In this document: positions 37,971-46,391 of the stretch, piece by piece
Layout of the letters: the number at the start of each line of letters is the position of its first letter
Position numbering within the stretch: position 1 is the first letter of the stretch
From: Campylobacterota bacterium
GTDB lineage: Bacteria > Campylobacterota > Campylobacteria > Campylobacterales > Sulfurimonadaceae
NCBI GenBank assembly: GCA_023379705.1
Contig: JAMCPS010000042.1
Coordinates: forward strand, 1-46,391
Length of the DNA: 46,391 nt
Reading direction: 5' to 3'
Notes under the pieces: model-generated
Seen by the model: only the letters and a program-made list of their open reading frames with translations
What the model was told of the DNA's origin: nothing
Database searches by the model: none
Translations under genes and position numbers: made by a program

Positions 37971-38546
37971 GTGGAAAATGAACATTTTATAAATGCAGTA
38001 AAGACGATGATAGGACACGTAGGAGAAGATCCACAGCGCGAAGGACTTCTAAAAACTCCTGAGCGTGTGTTAAAGGCGTATGAATTCATGTTCGGCGGTT
38101 ATCAAGAAGACCCTCAGGCAATCTTAAATTCAGCGATGTTTACCACCAGCAATGATGAAATGGTGTTGATCAAAGATATTGAGTTTTACTCTACGTGTGA
38201 GCATCATCTCTTGCCGATTATCGGACGAGCGCATATCGCCTACATTCCAGACGGAAAAGTGGTCGGTCTCTCAAAAATCCCTAGAGTTGTGGATGTGTTC
38301 GCGCGACGTATGCAAATCCAAGAACAGCTCACCGAACAGATTGCCGATGCCCTGATGCGCTCGATTAATCCAAAAGGGGTTGCGGTGGTGATCCAAGCGC
38401 GTCATATGTGCATGGAGATGCGAGGCGTTCAAAAGATCAGTTCGACCACGACTTCTAGTGCGCTTCGCGGGTTGTTTAAGCGCGATGAAAAAACCCGTAT
38501 GGAGTTTTTTAGCCTTATTAATTCGCATTCGGGCAACCGATACTAG
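37971..38546 (+). CDS. folE: GTP cyclohydrolase I
   Basis: Converts GTP to dihydroneopterin triphosphate for folate, and through 6-carboxy-tetrahydropterin feeds queuosine synthesis (QueF is also in this window). The 191 residues carry the zinc ligands Cys76 and His79 (STCEHHLLP) and Cys147 ([10 protein letters not shown]), with [18 protein letters not shown]. The start is GTG 37971, with a weak GAGAG ribosome site. fliI follows 7 bp downstream, the folE-fliI order known from C. jejuni as I recall it. Confidence 0.95.
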   Translation: MENEHFINAVKTMIGHVGEDPQREGLLKTPERVLKAYEFMFGGYQEDPQAILNSAMFTTSNDEMVLIKDIEFYSTCEHHLLPIIGRAHIAYIPDGKVVGLSKIPRVVDVFARRMQIQEQLTEQIADALMRSINPKGVAVVIQARHMCMEMRGVQKISSTTTSSALRGLFKRDEKTRMEFFSLINSHSGNRY

Positions 38547-38553
38547 TGTTGCT

Positions 38554-39861
38554 ATGCCTTTAAAAGCCCTTCGTGATCGTCTCGGAAAAGAGAAGCTTCA
38601 TACCATTTTCGGAACCATTGTTAAAATCAGCCCTACCGTTATCGTAGCTGAAGGGCTGCACGTGAGTATCGGGGATACCGTTACGATTGTTTCGGATGTG
38701 AATGCTTCAGAAGCCATGGGAATGGTAAGCGAGGTGGAGCGAAATCGTTTCTTCATCACCCCTTTTCGTTTTGTAGAGGGATTTCGTGCCGGGGATAAAG
38801 TTTTTACCAATCAAACAGGTATGGCTATAGAGGTAGGTGATGGTTTGCTGGGACGGGTAGTTGATCCGTTTATGAAACCTATCGATGGTAAAGGCCCCGT
38901 CTGGGGTTCCCACATAGAACCTATCATTAAAGCGCCCATCGCTGCCATGAAACGCGGAATGATCGATGAGGCATTCAGCGTTGGGGTTAAAACGATTGAT
39001 GGCCTGTTGACGTGTGGAAAAGGGCAAAAGCTCGGTATTTTCGCGGGAAGTGGTGTAGGAAAATCGACGCTGATGGGGATGATCGTTCGCGGAAGTCAAG
39101 CACCGATCAAAGTCGTGGCGCTGATCGGTGAGCGGGGACGGGAAGTTCCTGAATTTATCGAAAAATCGCTGGGAGGGAATCTCGAAAATACCGTCTTGGT
39201 TGTTGCAACGAGTGATGATTCTCCGTTGATGCGCAAATACGGGGCATTTAGTGCAATGAGCGTGGCGGAGTATTTCAAATCGCAGGGGCACGATGTTCTT
39301 TTTATGATGGATTCGGTGACCCGTTTTGCCATGGCCCAGCGTGAAATCGGATTGGCGTTAGGGGAGCCGCCTACGTCCAAAGGGTATCCCCCCTCCTCTC
39401 TTACTCTTTTGCCACAGCTTATGGAGCGTGCGGGAAAAGAAGAAGGGCATGGATCGATTACCGCTTTTTTCACCGTTTTGGTGGAAGGGGACGATATGTC
39501 TGATCCGATTGCCGATCAATCCCGTTCTATTTTAGACGGACACATAGTACTGTCTAGGGAACTTACCGATTTTGGGATTTATCCTCCGATCCATATTCTT
39601 AATTCCGCATCACGCGTCATGAACGATATCATCACTCCTGAGCATCTCACAGCAGCACGCCGATTTCGACGTCTCTATACCCTGTTAAAAGAGAATGAGA
39701 TGCTTATTCGCATCGGTGCCTATATCAAAGGTTCTGACAAAGAACTCGATGAAGCTATTTCCAAAAAAGAGCAGATGGAAGCCTTTATGATGCAAGACGC
39801 TACTGCTATTACAGACTTTAAAGAGAGCATTGATACGATGGTTGCATTGATGGCTCATTAA
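38554..39861 (+). CDS. fliI: Flagellar export ATPase FliI
   Basis: F1-beta-like hexameric ATPase that energises the flagellar type III export apparatus. The 435 residues show Walker A AGSGVGKST (near 165), Walker B VLFMMDSVTRFA, and the type III family segment GEPPTSKGYPPSS. ATG 38554 (MPLKALRDRL) is the conserved N-terminus; the frame extends 32 codons into folE without homology. The ribosome site is weak, so translation may be coupled to folE 7 bp upstream. It is the only flagellar gene in the window and indicates a motile organism. Confidence 0.95.
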   Translation: MPLKALRDRLGKEKLHTIFGTIVKISPTVIVAEGLHVSIGDTVTIVSDVNASEAMGMVSEVERNRFFITPFRFVEGFRAGDKVFTNQTGMAIEVGDGLLGRVVDPFMKPIDGKGPVWGSHIEPIIKAPIAAMKRGMIDEAFSVGVKTIDGLLTCGKGQKLGIFAGSGVGKSTLMGMIVRGSQAPIKVVALIGERGREVPEFIEKSLGGNLENTVLVVATSDDSPLMRKYGAFSAMSVAEYFKSQGHDVLFMMDSVTRFAMAQREIGLALGEPPTSKGYPPSSLTLLPQLMERAGKEEGHGSITAFFTVLVEGDDMSDPIADQSRSILDGHIVLSRELTDFGIYPPIHILNSASRVMNDIITPEHLTAARRFRRLYTLLKENEMLIRIGAYIKGSDKELDEAISKKEQMEAFMMQDATAITDFKESIDTMVALMAH

Positions 39862-39893
39862 TAATCAATTCTTAAAGTATGCTAAATATAAAA

Positions 39894-39921
39894 AACCCTT
39901 AAGGTTAGTATAACAAGGGTT
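39894..39921 (-). terminator. Terminator-like hairpin between fliI and nifS, oriented to the minus strand
   Basis: AACCCTT (39894-39900) and AAGGGTT (39915-39921) pair around a 14-nt loop. On the minus strand the stem is followed by TTTT then an AT-rich stretch; on the plus strand no T-run follows. No minus-strand gene ends here, so it may block antisense transcription or act as a regulatory structure in front of nifS. Confidence 0.35.
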
Positions 39922-39984
39922 GCACTATCATCCCAAAAGTTAAACAAGATAAAAATTGTCTTATTTAAAAGCACCTCACATTAG

Positions 39985-41208
<1,224 letters not shown>

Positions 41209-41219
41209 AGGATTCTATT

Positions 41220-42194
41220 ATGGCAAAAAATGATTTAATGAGCGGATCTCTTTGGGATCAGTACTCAAATAAAGTAACAACATTGATGAACAGTCCAACC
41301 AATCAGGGTGAAATTACACAAGAGGAATGCGATACAGCAGGACACAAGCTCATTGTCGCCGATTTCGGTGCAGAGAGCTGCGGTGACGCGGTTCGTTTGT
41401 ATTGGGAAGTGGATCCTTCAAATGATACGATCGTTAATTCAAAATTCAAAAGTTTTGGATGCGGTACGGCAATCGCAAGTTCGGACATGATGGCAGAACT
41501 GTGTATCGGTAAAACGGTTCAAGACGCAGTTAAGATCACGAATATCGACGTTGAGATGTCACTTCGCGATGATCCGGAGACACCTGCAGTTCCACCACAA
41601 AAAATGCACTGTTCGGTTATGGCGTATGACGTTATCAAAAAAGCAGCAGGCTTATACCTCGGAGTTGATGAAGCAAGCTTTGAAACAGAAATCATTGTAT
41701 GTGAATGTGCTCGTGTAAGTCTTGGAACGCTCAAAGAGGTTATCCGCTTGAATGATCTTACGACCATTGAGCAGATTACGGACTATACTAAAGCAGGCGG
41801 TTTTTGTAAATCGTGTATCAAGCCTGGCGGACATGAGGCGCGTGAATATTATCTTGTCGATATTCTCAATGGCGTACGTCATGAGATGGAGTTGGAAAAA
41901 CTTCACAATGCAGCTGATGCAGGTATAACAGGTGATTTTGAAACTATGACCATGGTTCAAAAAATCAAAGCGATTGATGCAGTCATTGATGAGAGTATTC
42001 GTCAGTTTCTGATTATGGATGGCGGAAACGTTGAAATTATCGACGTTAAAGATTCCCCTGAATATATTGACATTTACATTCGCTATTTGGGTGCATGTAA
42101 TGGATGTGCGAGTTCAAGTACGGGTACCTTGTATGCGATTGAATCAACACTCAAAGAAAAACTTTCAAACAAAATCCGCGTATTACCGATTTAA
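41220..42194 (+). CDS. nifU: Fe-S cluster scaffold NifU (three-domain)
   Basis: Scaffold on which clusters are built from NifS sulfur. The 324 residues contain all three NifU modules. The N-terminal IscU-like domain has Cys54, Cys81 and Cys131. The central BFD-like [2Fe-2S] domain has Cys161, Cys163, Cys196 and Cys199 (CECARVSLGT, GGFCKSCIKPGG). The C-terminal Nfu domain has Cys293 and Cys296 (GACNGCASS). The AAAGGA ribosome site lies in the short gap after nifS. A palindromic repeat follows the stop. Confidence 0.97.
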   Translation: MAKNDLMSGSLWDQYSNKVTTLMNSPTNQGEITQEECDTAGHKLIVADFGAESCGDAVRLYWEVDPSNDTIVNSKFKSFGCGTAIASSDMMAELCIGKTVQDAVKITNIDVEMSLRDDPETPAVPPQKMHCSVMAYDVIKKAAGLYLGVDEASFETEIIVCECARVSLGTLKEVIRLNDLTTIEQITDYTKAGGFCKSCIKPGGHEAREYYLVDILNGVRHEMELEKLHNAADAGITGDFETMTMVQKIKAIDAVIDESIRQFLIMDGGNVEIIDVKDSPEYIDIYIRYLGACNGCASSSTGTLYAIESTLKEKLSNKIRVLPI

Positions 42195-42205
42195 CTCCTA
42201 ACCGT

Positions 42206-42230
42206 TCACCCTGAGCTAGTCGAAGGGTGA
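42206..42230. repeat. REP-like palindrome between nifU and phoH
   Basis: TCACCCT (42206-42212) and AGGGTGA (42224-42230) are perfectly complementary around GAGCTAGTCGA. The element closely resembles the GTTCACCCTGAGC / TCGAAGGGTGA palindromes that recur in intergenic DNA of many Proteobacteria. It lies between two convergent stops and may also serve as a bidirectional terminator. Confidence 0.55.
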
Positions 42231-42242
42231 TACGAATTTTCA

Positions 42243-43706
42243 TTAAAAATTATTATCAAACCAATTAGCAACATTACTGCGTATTGTGTGGCGCAGTTGT
42301 ATTCCTGCTACAAAATCGCTGTGCTGCGCTTTATTGAGTAAGCTCACAAGAGCATTGCGTCGTTTGGAGAGGAACGGATGGTCTATTTGTCCCGGATCTC
42401 CCATGACAACCAGACGGGTTTCTTCTCCCATACGGGTACCGATGAGTTTGAGGGTTGCATTGGTCATGTTTTGGGCTTCATCAATGATAACAAATTTTCG
42501 GGAGATGGTCGTTCCGCGCATGTGGGCAATATCCATCGCTTCAATATTGTATTTTTTCATAAACAGTTCAGTCGCATTTTCCCGTTTTGCAGAGTTGGTG
42601 GTTCCTGTGAACTCTACACGCGCATCAATGGAGTGTTTGTTTTGATGTTCAATCGTAAAGTTGACTGCAGCGTACAGTGGGTACATGAAATAACCCAGCT
42701 TCTGATCTTCATCCCCTTTTCGAAAGCCAAGCTCGGATTGCTGGTCGTTGGAAGTAACCGTATTTCGAGCATAGATGATCCCTTCAACAATCCCCTCTTC
42801 TACGAGCTCCAGTCCCGCTTGCAGTGCGACGAGAGTTTTTCCAGATCCGGTCGAGCCTGCAACAACGGTAACAAAATTTTGGGGATGGGTCATCATTGAA
42901 AAGTAGAATTTTTGTTCTATGTTCATGGGTCGTACTAGATTTTCATCGAAATGTTCACCGAAACGGCGATCAAAATCGCACCACTCCAGCTGACCGTTTG
43001 AGCTTAATGCGTAGCGTTGAATTCCTGTCGCATAGGTCTCTTGTGTGGTGCTAATGGCTTGTTCAACAAAGGTGTATTGTTCAAAATTATGATGTTCTCC
43101 ATCGGTTGGAAATTCTGGGGATCCAACATACGTATAGGTTGAGGAGAAGTCAATATCTTCAGGTGCTTCAACACTGCTGTTGCGAATGTTTTGAGTAGGA
43201 ATTCCTCGGATTTCAGCGGCAATGCGAAACGACATATCATTCGTGACAAGGGTGAGATCATAGTCATTAGCAATCTCTCCTATTTTGGCATCGTTCATCC
43301 CTTTTGGTTCGGAAAAGGAGGTGCTGATACGGTAGTTTTCTCGATGGATAATGTAAAACTCTATGGATACATCCTCGCCCCCATGTAACGAACGGTCAAA
43401 CTTTAGATCAAGCCGATAGTAGCGGTCAGTAGTGCATTGATCGGGATTTATCCGCTCTAAGATAATGGCGGGAAGTTCGATAGCAGCGATGGGCTCGCCA
43501 AAAGCTACATCGGCTAAACGAAAAAACTCTCTTGCCTGAAAACCGGCTTCTGAACGCATATCGTCTTTTTTACTGTTGAGCTCGGATAGGACGATATTGG
43601 TAATAACGACGGCATTTTGGTTTTCTTGGCTAATACGCAAGATATTGGTATGGTCATCTAAAATGACTGAAGTGTCTAAAAGGTAGGCTTTTTCTTTTTC
43701 GCTCAT
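42243..43706 (-). CDS. PIN-PhoH fusion protein (PhoH2-type RNase/ATPase)
   Basis: The 487-residue protein joins an N-terminal PIN nuclease domain to a C-terminal PhoH ATPase domain. The first has acidic site LLDTSVILDD (9-18) and later acidic residues in KGMNDAKIGEIA and LVTNDMSF. The second (about 255-480) has Walker A GSTGSGKTLVA, Walker B KFVIIDEAQNMT and the MGDPGQID sensor. PIN-PhoH proteins have been described as sequence-specific RNA helicases/RNases; the cellular targets here are unknown. The start has AAGG eight bases upstream. It lies 48 bp after aroC on the same strand and could be the last gene of that operon. Confidence 0.9.
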   Translation of the reverse strand: MSEKEKAYLLDTSVILDDHTNILRISQENQNAVVITNIVLSELNSKKDDMRSEAGFQAREFFRLADVAFGEPIAAIELPAIILERINPDQCTTDRYYRLDLKFDRSLHGGEDVSIEFYIIHRENYRISTSFSEPKGMNDAKIGEIANDYDLTLVTNDMSFRIAAEIRGIPTQNIRNSSVEAPEDIDFSSTYTYVGSPEFPTDGEHHNFEQYTFVEQAISTTQETYATGIQRYALSSNGQLEWCDFDRRFGEHFDENLVRPMNIEQKFYFSMMTHPQNFVTVVAGSTGSGKTLVALQAGLELVEEGIVEGIIYARNTVTSNDQQSELGFRKGDEDQKLGYFMYPLYAAVNFTIEHQNKHSIDARVEFTGTTNSAKRENATELFMKKYNIEAMDIAHMRGTTISRKFVIIDEAQNMTNATLKLIGTRMGEETRLVVMGDPGQIDHPFLSKRRNALVSLLNKAQHSDFVAGIQLRHTIRSNVANWFDNNF

Positions 43707-43754
43707 TATGAAACCTTATTGAAATAAAGATAATCAATAGTAGCGAAAAAAATC

Positions 43755-44828
43755 TTAAGCGTAGTAGCCTTGAATTCCTTTCATGGTACGTCCCATGTTC
43801 AATAATAGCATGTCGGCGATGACCAACGCCGCCATGGACTCAACCACAACAGAGCCGCGAATAGCTACACATGGGTCGTGGCGTCCCTTGAGTGAGATGT
43901 GAACGCTTTGGCCTGACGTATTAATGCTCTCTTGATCGATGAAGATGGAGGGAGTGGGTTTGAAGTGAACCTTGCATATAACGTCATCGCCGTTACTCAT
44001 TCCTCCTAAAATGCCGCCGGAATGGTTTGTTTTGAATCCATTGGTAGTAATGGGATCATTGTTTTGAGATGCCAGGACTTGGGCACTGTGCATACCATCC
44101 CCGATTTCGACAGCTTTGACGGCATTGATCCCCATCATAGCACTGGCCAAAACCGCATCCAGCTTGTAATATAGCCCCTCGCCCAATCCGATAGGGAGGC
44201 CCGATATTTTGAGGGTCGCAACTCCTCCTACCGAATCATGGCGATTCTTCGCGTCTAAAATGGCTGTTTTTTGGGCCTCTTCAACGCTGGGATCTAAAGC
44301 ATAAATAGGACTTTTGGGTGGATAGGTGAAATCCAATTGACTGCCTTGAATTCCGTGAATAGCGCTGATGCCGCTATGAAAGGTGATACCGATTTTGGAG
44401 AGCATCAATTTGGCAACCGCACCTCCGGCAACGCGGGCCGCGGTTTCACGTGCACTGGAACGTCCGCCGCCGCGATAATCACGCAGTCCAAATTTGTGAA
44501 AATAGGTAAAATCGGCATGGCCTGGGCGAAAAATGTCTTTGATATTGGAATAGTCACCGCTTTTTTGGTCGGTGTTGTAGATGACCATCATGATAGGAGT
44601 ACCGGTACTAAGGCCCTCAAATACACCGCTGAGGATTTCAACGGTATCCGATTCTTTACGTGCGGTGGCAAACTCGTTTTGTCCCGGACGGCGACGATCA
44701 AGTTCGCTTTGGATATAGGCTTCATCGATTTGCAGTCCTGCGGGAACACCATCGAGTACACATCCGATTGCTTTGCCGTGGGATTCACCGTAGGTAGTCA
44801 TGGTAAAGCGTTCTCCAAAACGGTTCAT
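43755..44828 (-). CDS. aroC: Chorismate synthase
   Basis: Last step of the shikimate pathway, forming chorismate from EPSP with reduced flavin. The 357 residues show the three family signatures: [18 protein letters not shown] (near 15-32), RPGHADFTY with the [24 protein letters not shown] stretch (about 105-140), and [21 protein letters not shown] near the C-terminus. The start overlaps the rnc stop by 4 bp. rnc-aroC pairing is shared with C. jejuni as I recall it. Confidence 0.97.
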   Translation of the reverse strand: MNRFGERFTMTTYGESHGKAIGCVLDGVPAGLQIDEAYIQSELDRRRPGQNEFATARKESDTVEILSGVFEGLSTGTPIMMVIYNTDQKSGDYSNIKDIFRPGHADFTYFHKFGLRDYRGGGRSSARETAARVAGGAVAKLMLSKIGITFHSGISAIHGIQGSQLDFTYPPKSPIYALDPSVEEAQKTAILDAKNRHDSVGGVATLKISGLPIGLGEGLYYKLDAVLASAMMGINAVKAVEIGDGMHSAQVLASQNNDPITTNGFKTNHSGGILGGMSNGDDVICKVHFKPTPSIFIDQESINTSGQSVHISLKGRHDPCVAIRGSVVVESMAALVIADMLLLNMGRTMKGIQGYYA

Positions 44829-45511
44829 TTGAGTTCCTTTGTCAAGATATCCAAGGCTATTTTTGCGGCTTCTTGCTGTGCTTGTTTTTTACTCTTTCCA
44901 ACAGCACTGGCGTACTTCTTTCCATCAATAAAGGCAGCGATTTCAAACTCTTTTTTATGATCAGGACCGTGTGCCGCAACTAGCTGATAGTCAGGGGTGA
45001 TTCCGTAATGGGCTTGTGTGAGCTCTTGTAGCGAAGTTTTGTAGTCTTTAAAAAGGGAATCCAGCGAAATGTCCGGATGTACTTTCTCAAGCAAATCGAT
45101 GGTGATCGTGCGTACGGTATCCAATCCTACCTCAAGGTAAATAGCTCCCATTAAGGCTTCGAATGCATTGGAGAGGAGAGAGCTTTTGGTGCGTCCGCTG
45201 TTATTTTCCTCGGCATTGGACAAATAGATGTATTCGCCAAGGTTCAAATAGATGGCAAGACGGGTAAACCCTCCCTCGTTGACGAGAGAAGCACGCATTT
45301 TTGAGAGGTTCCCCTCCTCAAAATGGGTAAACTTTTTGTACAGGTATTCTCCCACGATCAGGTCTAAAACCGCATCCCCTAAAAATTCCAGGCGCTCATT
45401 ATTGTAGGGCTGTTTGTAGCTTTTATGCGTCAGCGCTTCAATAAGGAGCTCTTTGTTTTTAAATTGATACCCTAATTGTTTTTGCAGGGTTTGTAAATCA
45501 TCCATTGGCAT
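44825..45511 (-). CDS. rnc: Ribonuclease III
   Basis: Cleaves double-stranded RNA in rRNA maturation and mRNA turnover. The 228 residues have the catalytic signature [14 protein letters not shown] (38-51), the second acidic site [15 protein letters not shown], and a C-terminal double-stranded RNA-binding domain (about 155-228: [31 protein letters not shown]). AGGAT precedes the first ATG (45511); ATG 45505 is possible. It is followed by aroC with a 4-bp overlap and preceded 25 bp upstream by the TPR gene. Confidence 0.97.
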   Translation of the reverse strand: MPMDDLQTLQKQLGYQFKNKELLIEALTHKSYKQPYNNERLEFLGDAVLDLIVGEYLYKKFTHFEEGNLSKMRASLVNEGGFTRLAIYLNLGEYIYLSNAEENNSGRTKSSLLSNAFEALMGAIYLEVGLDTVRTITIDLLEKVHPDISLDSLFKDYKTSLQELTQAHYGITPDYQLVAAHGPDHKKEFEIAAFIDGKKYASAVGKSKKQAQQEAAKIALDILTKELK

Positions 45512-45529
45512 TCAATCCTAGTTTAAATT

Positions 45530-45656
45530 TTTTTTATTACTGAAAGGAGTTGTTTTCTTCAAAATGTTCCTTAGAGAGGGTTAAAATCGGGCTTACCGTA
45601 TCGATCGTATGGCAATGCGGGCATCGGTGAAATGGAATAAAAGAGATCTGTTTGCA
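45530..45656. repeat. Internal copy of the 127-bp terminal repeat
   Basis: These 127 bases are identical to the last 127 bases of the window (46265-46391), an offset of 735 bp. The copy spans the end of the TPR gene and part of an eight-T run before rnc. Confidence 0.95.
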
Positions 45657-46253
45657 CTCTCCACATCCGTATTCAAATTGCAATGTTGCTTTGCTGTTTG
45701 TACACTTACGCAGTGCAATCAGGGTATCGAGTTCAAATACCGAACTGTTTTGAGCCAGCTCAAGGGCACCGCGTGCTGTAAACAACTCACACAGATAGGC
45801 ATTGCGTGAAATTATAGCTAAATCAATTTTTTCTTCGCTCAATCTCCATAAAACATCACTGAGCCGATTGGCCAAAGAGTGATCGAATATTTCCCATGCC
45901 AGAACACTGCGGTGGGTAAAGAGATAGTCAAAAATCAAATACCCGAGGCTTAATGTCTCACGATAAATTGTGCAGAGTTGCTGGCATCGCTCGTCAACGG
46001 TTAGTTTTGGGTCTACAAGAATGATTCGGCATTTAAGATAGGTTTGTATGGGATGCGATTGGGGCTGAAGCTCAAGCAGGGATTCGCTGACCTCGAGCGC
46101 TTGATCAAATTGCTGGAGCTGTTCGTACACCAATATGAGATAATGCAATGCAGCAGGCGTACGCGGATGCTCACTGAGAACCTGAACAAAACTCACTCGC
46201 GCTCTTTCTAAAAAACCTGCTTTAAAATAGGCCTTTCCCAAAAGTAAGAGCAC
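45537..46253 (-). CDS. TPR protein with C-terminal zinc ribbon, N-terminus lost at assembly boundary
   Basis: The visible 238 residues contain TPR helices (VLLLLGKAYFKAGFLERAR, HYLILVYEQLQQFDQALEV). A C-terminal four-cysteine ribbon follows (YGCGECKQISF, HRCPHCHTID), a layout like LapB/YciM, which tunes lipopolysaccharide synthesis in E. coli; homology beyond layout is unproven. The frame begins at GTG 46253 only because a TAA (46262-46260) comes just before it. No ribosome site or membrane helix is present, and the first codons are mid-TPR. The missing 5' part coincides with the repeat junction described below, so the gene is probably longer in the genome. rnc follows after 25 bp. Confidence 0.7.
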   Translation of the reverse strand: MLLLLGKAYFKAGFLERARVSFVQVLSEHPRTPAALHYLILVYEQLQQFDQALEVSESLLELQPQSHPIQTYLKCRIILVDPKLTVDERCQQLCTIYRETLSLGYLIFDYLFTHRSVLAWEIFDHSLANRLSDVLWRLSEEKIDLAIISRNAYLCELFTARGALELAQNSSVFELDTLIALRKCTNSKATLQFEYGCGECKQISFIPFHRCPHCHTIDTVSPILTLSKEHFEENNSFQ

Positions 46254-46264
46254 CTCTTTTTAAA

Positions 46265-46391
46265 TTTTTTATTACTGAAAGGAGTTGTTTTCTTCAAAAT
46301 GTTCCTTAGAGAGGGTTAAAATCGGGCTTACCGTATCGATCGTATGGCAATGCGGGCATCGGTGAAATGGAATAAAAGAGATCTGTTTGCA
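46265..46391. repeat. Terminal copy of the 127-bp direct repeat
   Basis: Exact copy of 45530-45656. Immediately left of it the two copies differ: the T-run has six T's here and eight in the internal copy, with AAA beyond. The exact match length of 127 equals a widely used maximum k-mer in short-read assembly, which points to a graph-end overlap. Confidence 0.95.
46272..46391 (-). pseudogene. 3' end of a second copy of the TPR gene
   Basis: The last codons and stop (TAA 46274-46272) of the TPR/zinc-ribbon gene are repeated here in the same frame, then the window ends. Directly downstream on the minus strand, after about 18 bp, the truncated copy begins. This is either the seam of a real tandem partial duplication or an artefact of contig construction. 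Confidence 0.5.

Noticed and set aside
37838-38089. 84-codon N-terminal extension of trigger factor
   Set aside because: It overlaps the folE 5' region, has no homology to trigger factor, and a strong ribosome site marks ATG 37837.
38458-38553. 32-codon extension of FliI into folE
   Set aside because: Sequence is the shadow of folE; the FliI family N-terminus begins at ATG 38554.
43707-43726. TGAAAC and TGAAAT 11 bp apart upstream of the PIN-PhoH gene, similar to a C. jejuni-type Pho box
   Set aside because: The repeat overlaps the ribosome site (AAGG) and abuts the start codon, so it would lie downstream of any promoter; most likely chance.

Overview
The window is a chromosomal segment around the replication origin of a member of the Campylobacterota (formerly Epsilonproteobacteria). 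The gene content suggests a free-living sulfur-oxidiser relative such as Sulfuricurvum or Sulfurimonas, but the genus is an inference. The evidence is gene order shared, as I recall it, with Campylobacter jejuni: dnaA-dnaN-gyrB, rluA-like/purB/nrdA, def-clpP-tig/folE-fliI, pcm near nrdB, rnc-aroC, and a NIF-type (NifS/NifU) Fe-S system. DnaA-box-like sites with a TTCAC core also fit. I see no tRNA, rRNA, CRISPR array, prophage or transposase.

Layout. 2-4836 (+): a sensor kinase cut by the window edge, cca, and pstC-pstA-pstB with no pstS or phoU. 4843-11673 (-): queF, a degenerate GGDEF/EAL membrane protein, gyrB, dnaN, dnaA. 10148-12743: origin region, with eleven DnaA-box-like sites in the three intergenic gaps around dnaA and ruvC, and an AT-rich tract after ruvC. 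12765-14501 (+): a two-domain acyltransferase resembling OlsF (ornithine lipid synthase), preceded by four 11-bp-spaced repeats that look like a Pho box. 14473-19648: rluA-like (-), purB, nrdA and a small unknown gene (+). 19645-22910 (-): a compact type II secretion/type IV pilus operon (pseudopilin, GspF-like, GspE-like). It is followed by a head-to-head pair of N-terminally truncated genes, a pilin remnant and an M15-like peptidase. 23672-28263 (-): a tightly overlapping operon nrdB, nitrilase, pcm, methyltransferase, RsmB-like, Sel1 protein. 28342-32749 (+): a DUF748/AsmA-like giant and a YeiH permease. 32750-37837 (-): comM-like, def, degenerate GGDEF protein, clpP, tig. 37971-42194 (+): folE, fliI, nifS, nifU. 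42243-46391 (-): PIN-PhoH, aroC, rnc and a TPR/zinc-ribbon protein broken at the window end.

How it fits together. Most genes are housekeeping: replication start, deoxynucleotide supply (nrdA, nrdB), purines, nascent-protein handling (tig, clpP, def), Fe-S assembly, tRNA and rRNA modification. A possible second theme is phosphate. A phosphate importer is encoded behind a sensor kinase, and a gene for a likely phosphorus-free membrane lipid sits about 8 kb away behind a Pho-box-like array. This would be a phosphate-saving circuit flanking the origin; it is inferred from sequence and is the most testable idea here.

Limits. The right end carries an exact 127-bp repeat of positions 45530-45656. 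That length equals a common short-read assembly k-mer, so sequence beyond about 46253 should be treated as an assembly boundary. The only gap over 300 bases without a gene is 12277-12743, described in the origin and regulatory entries.
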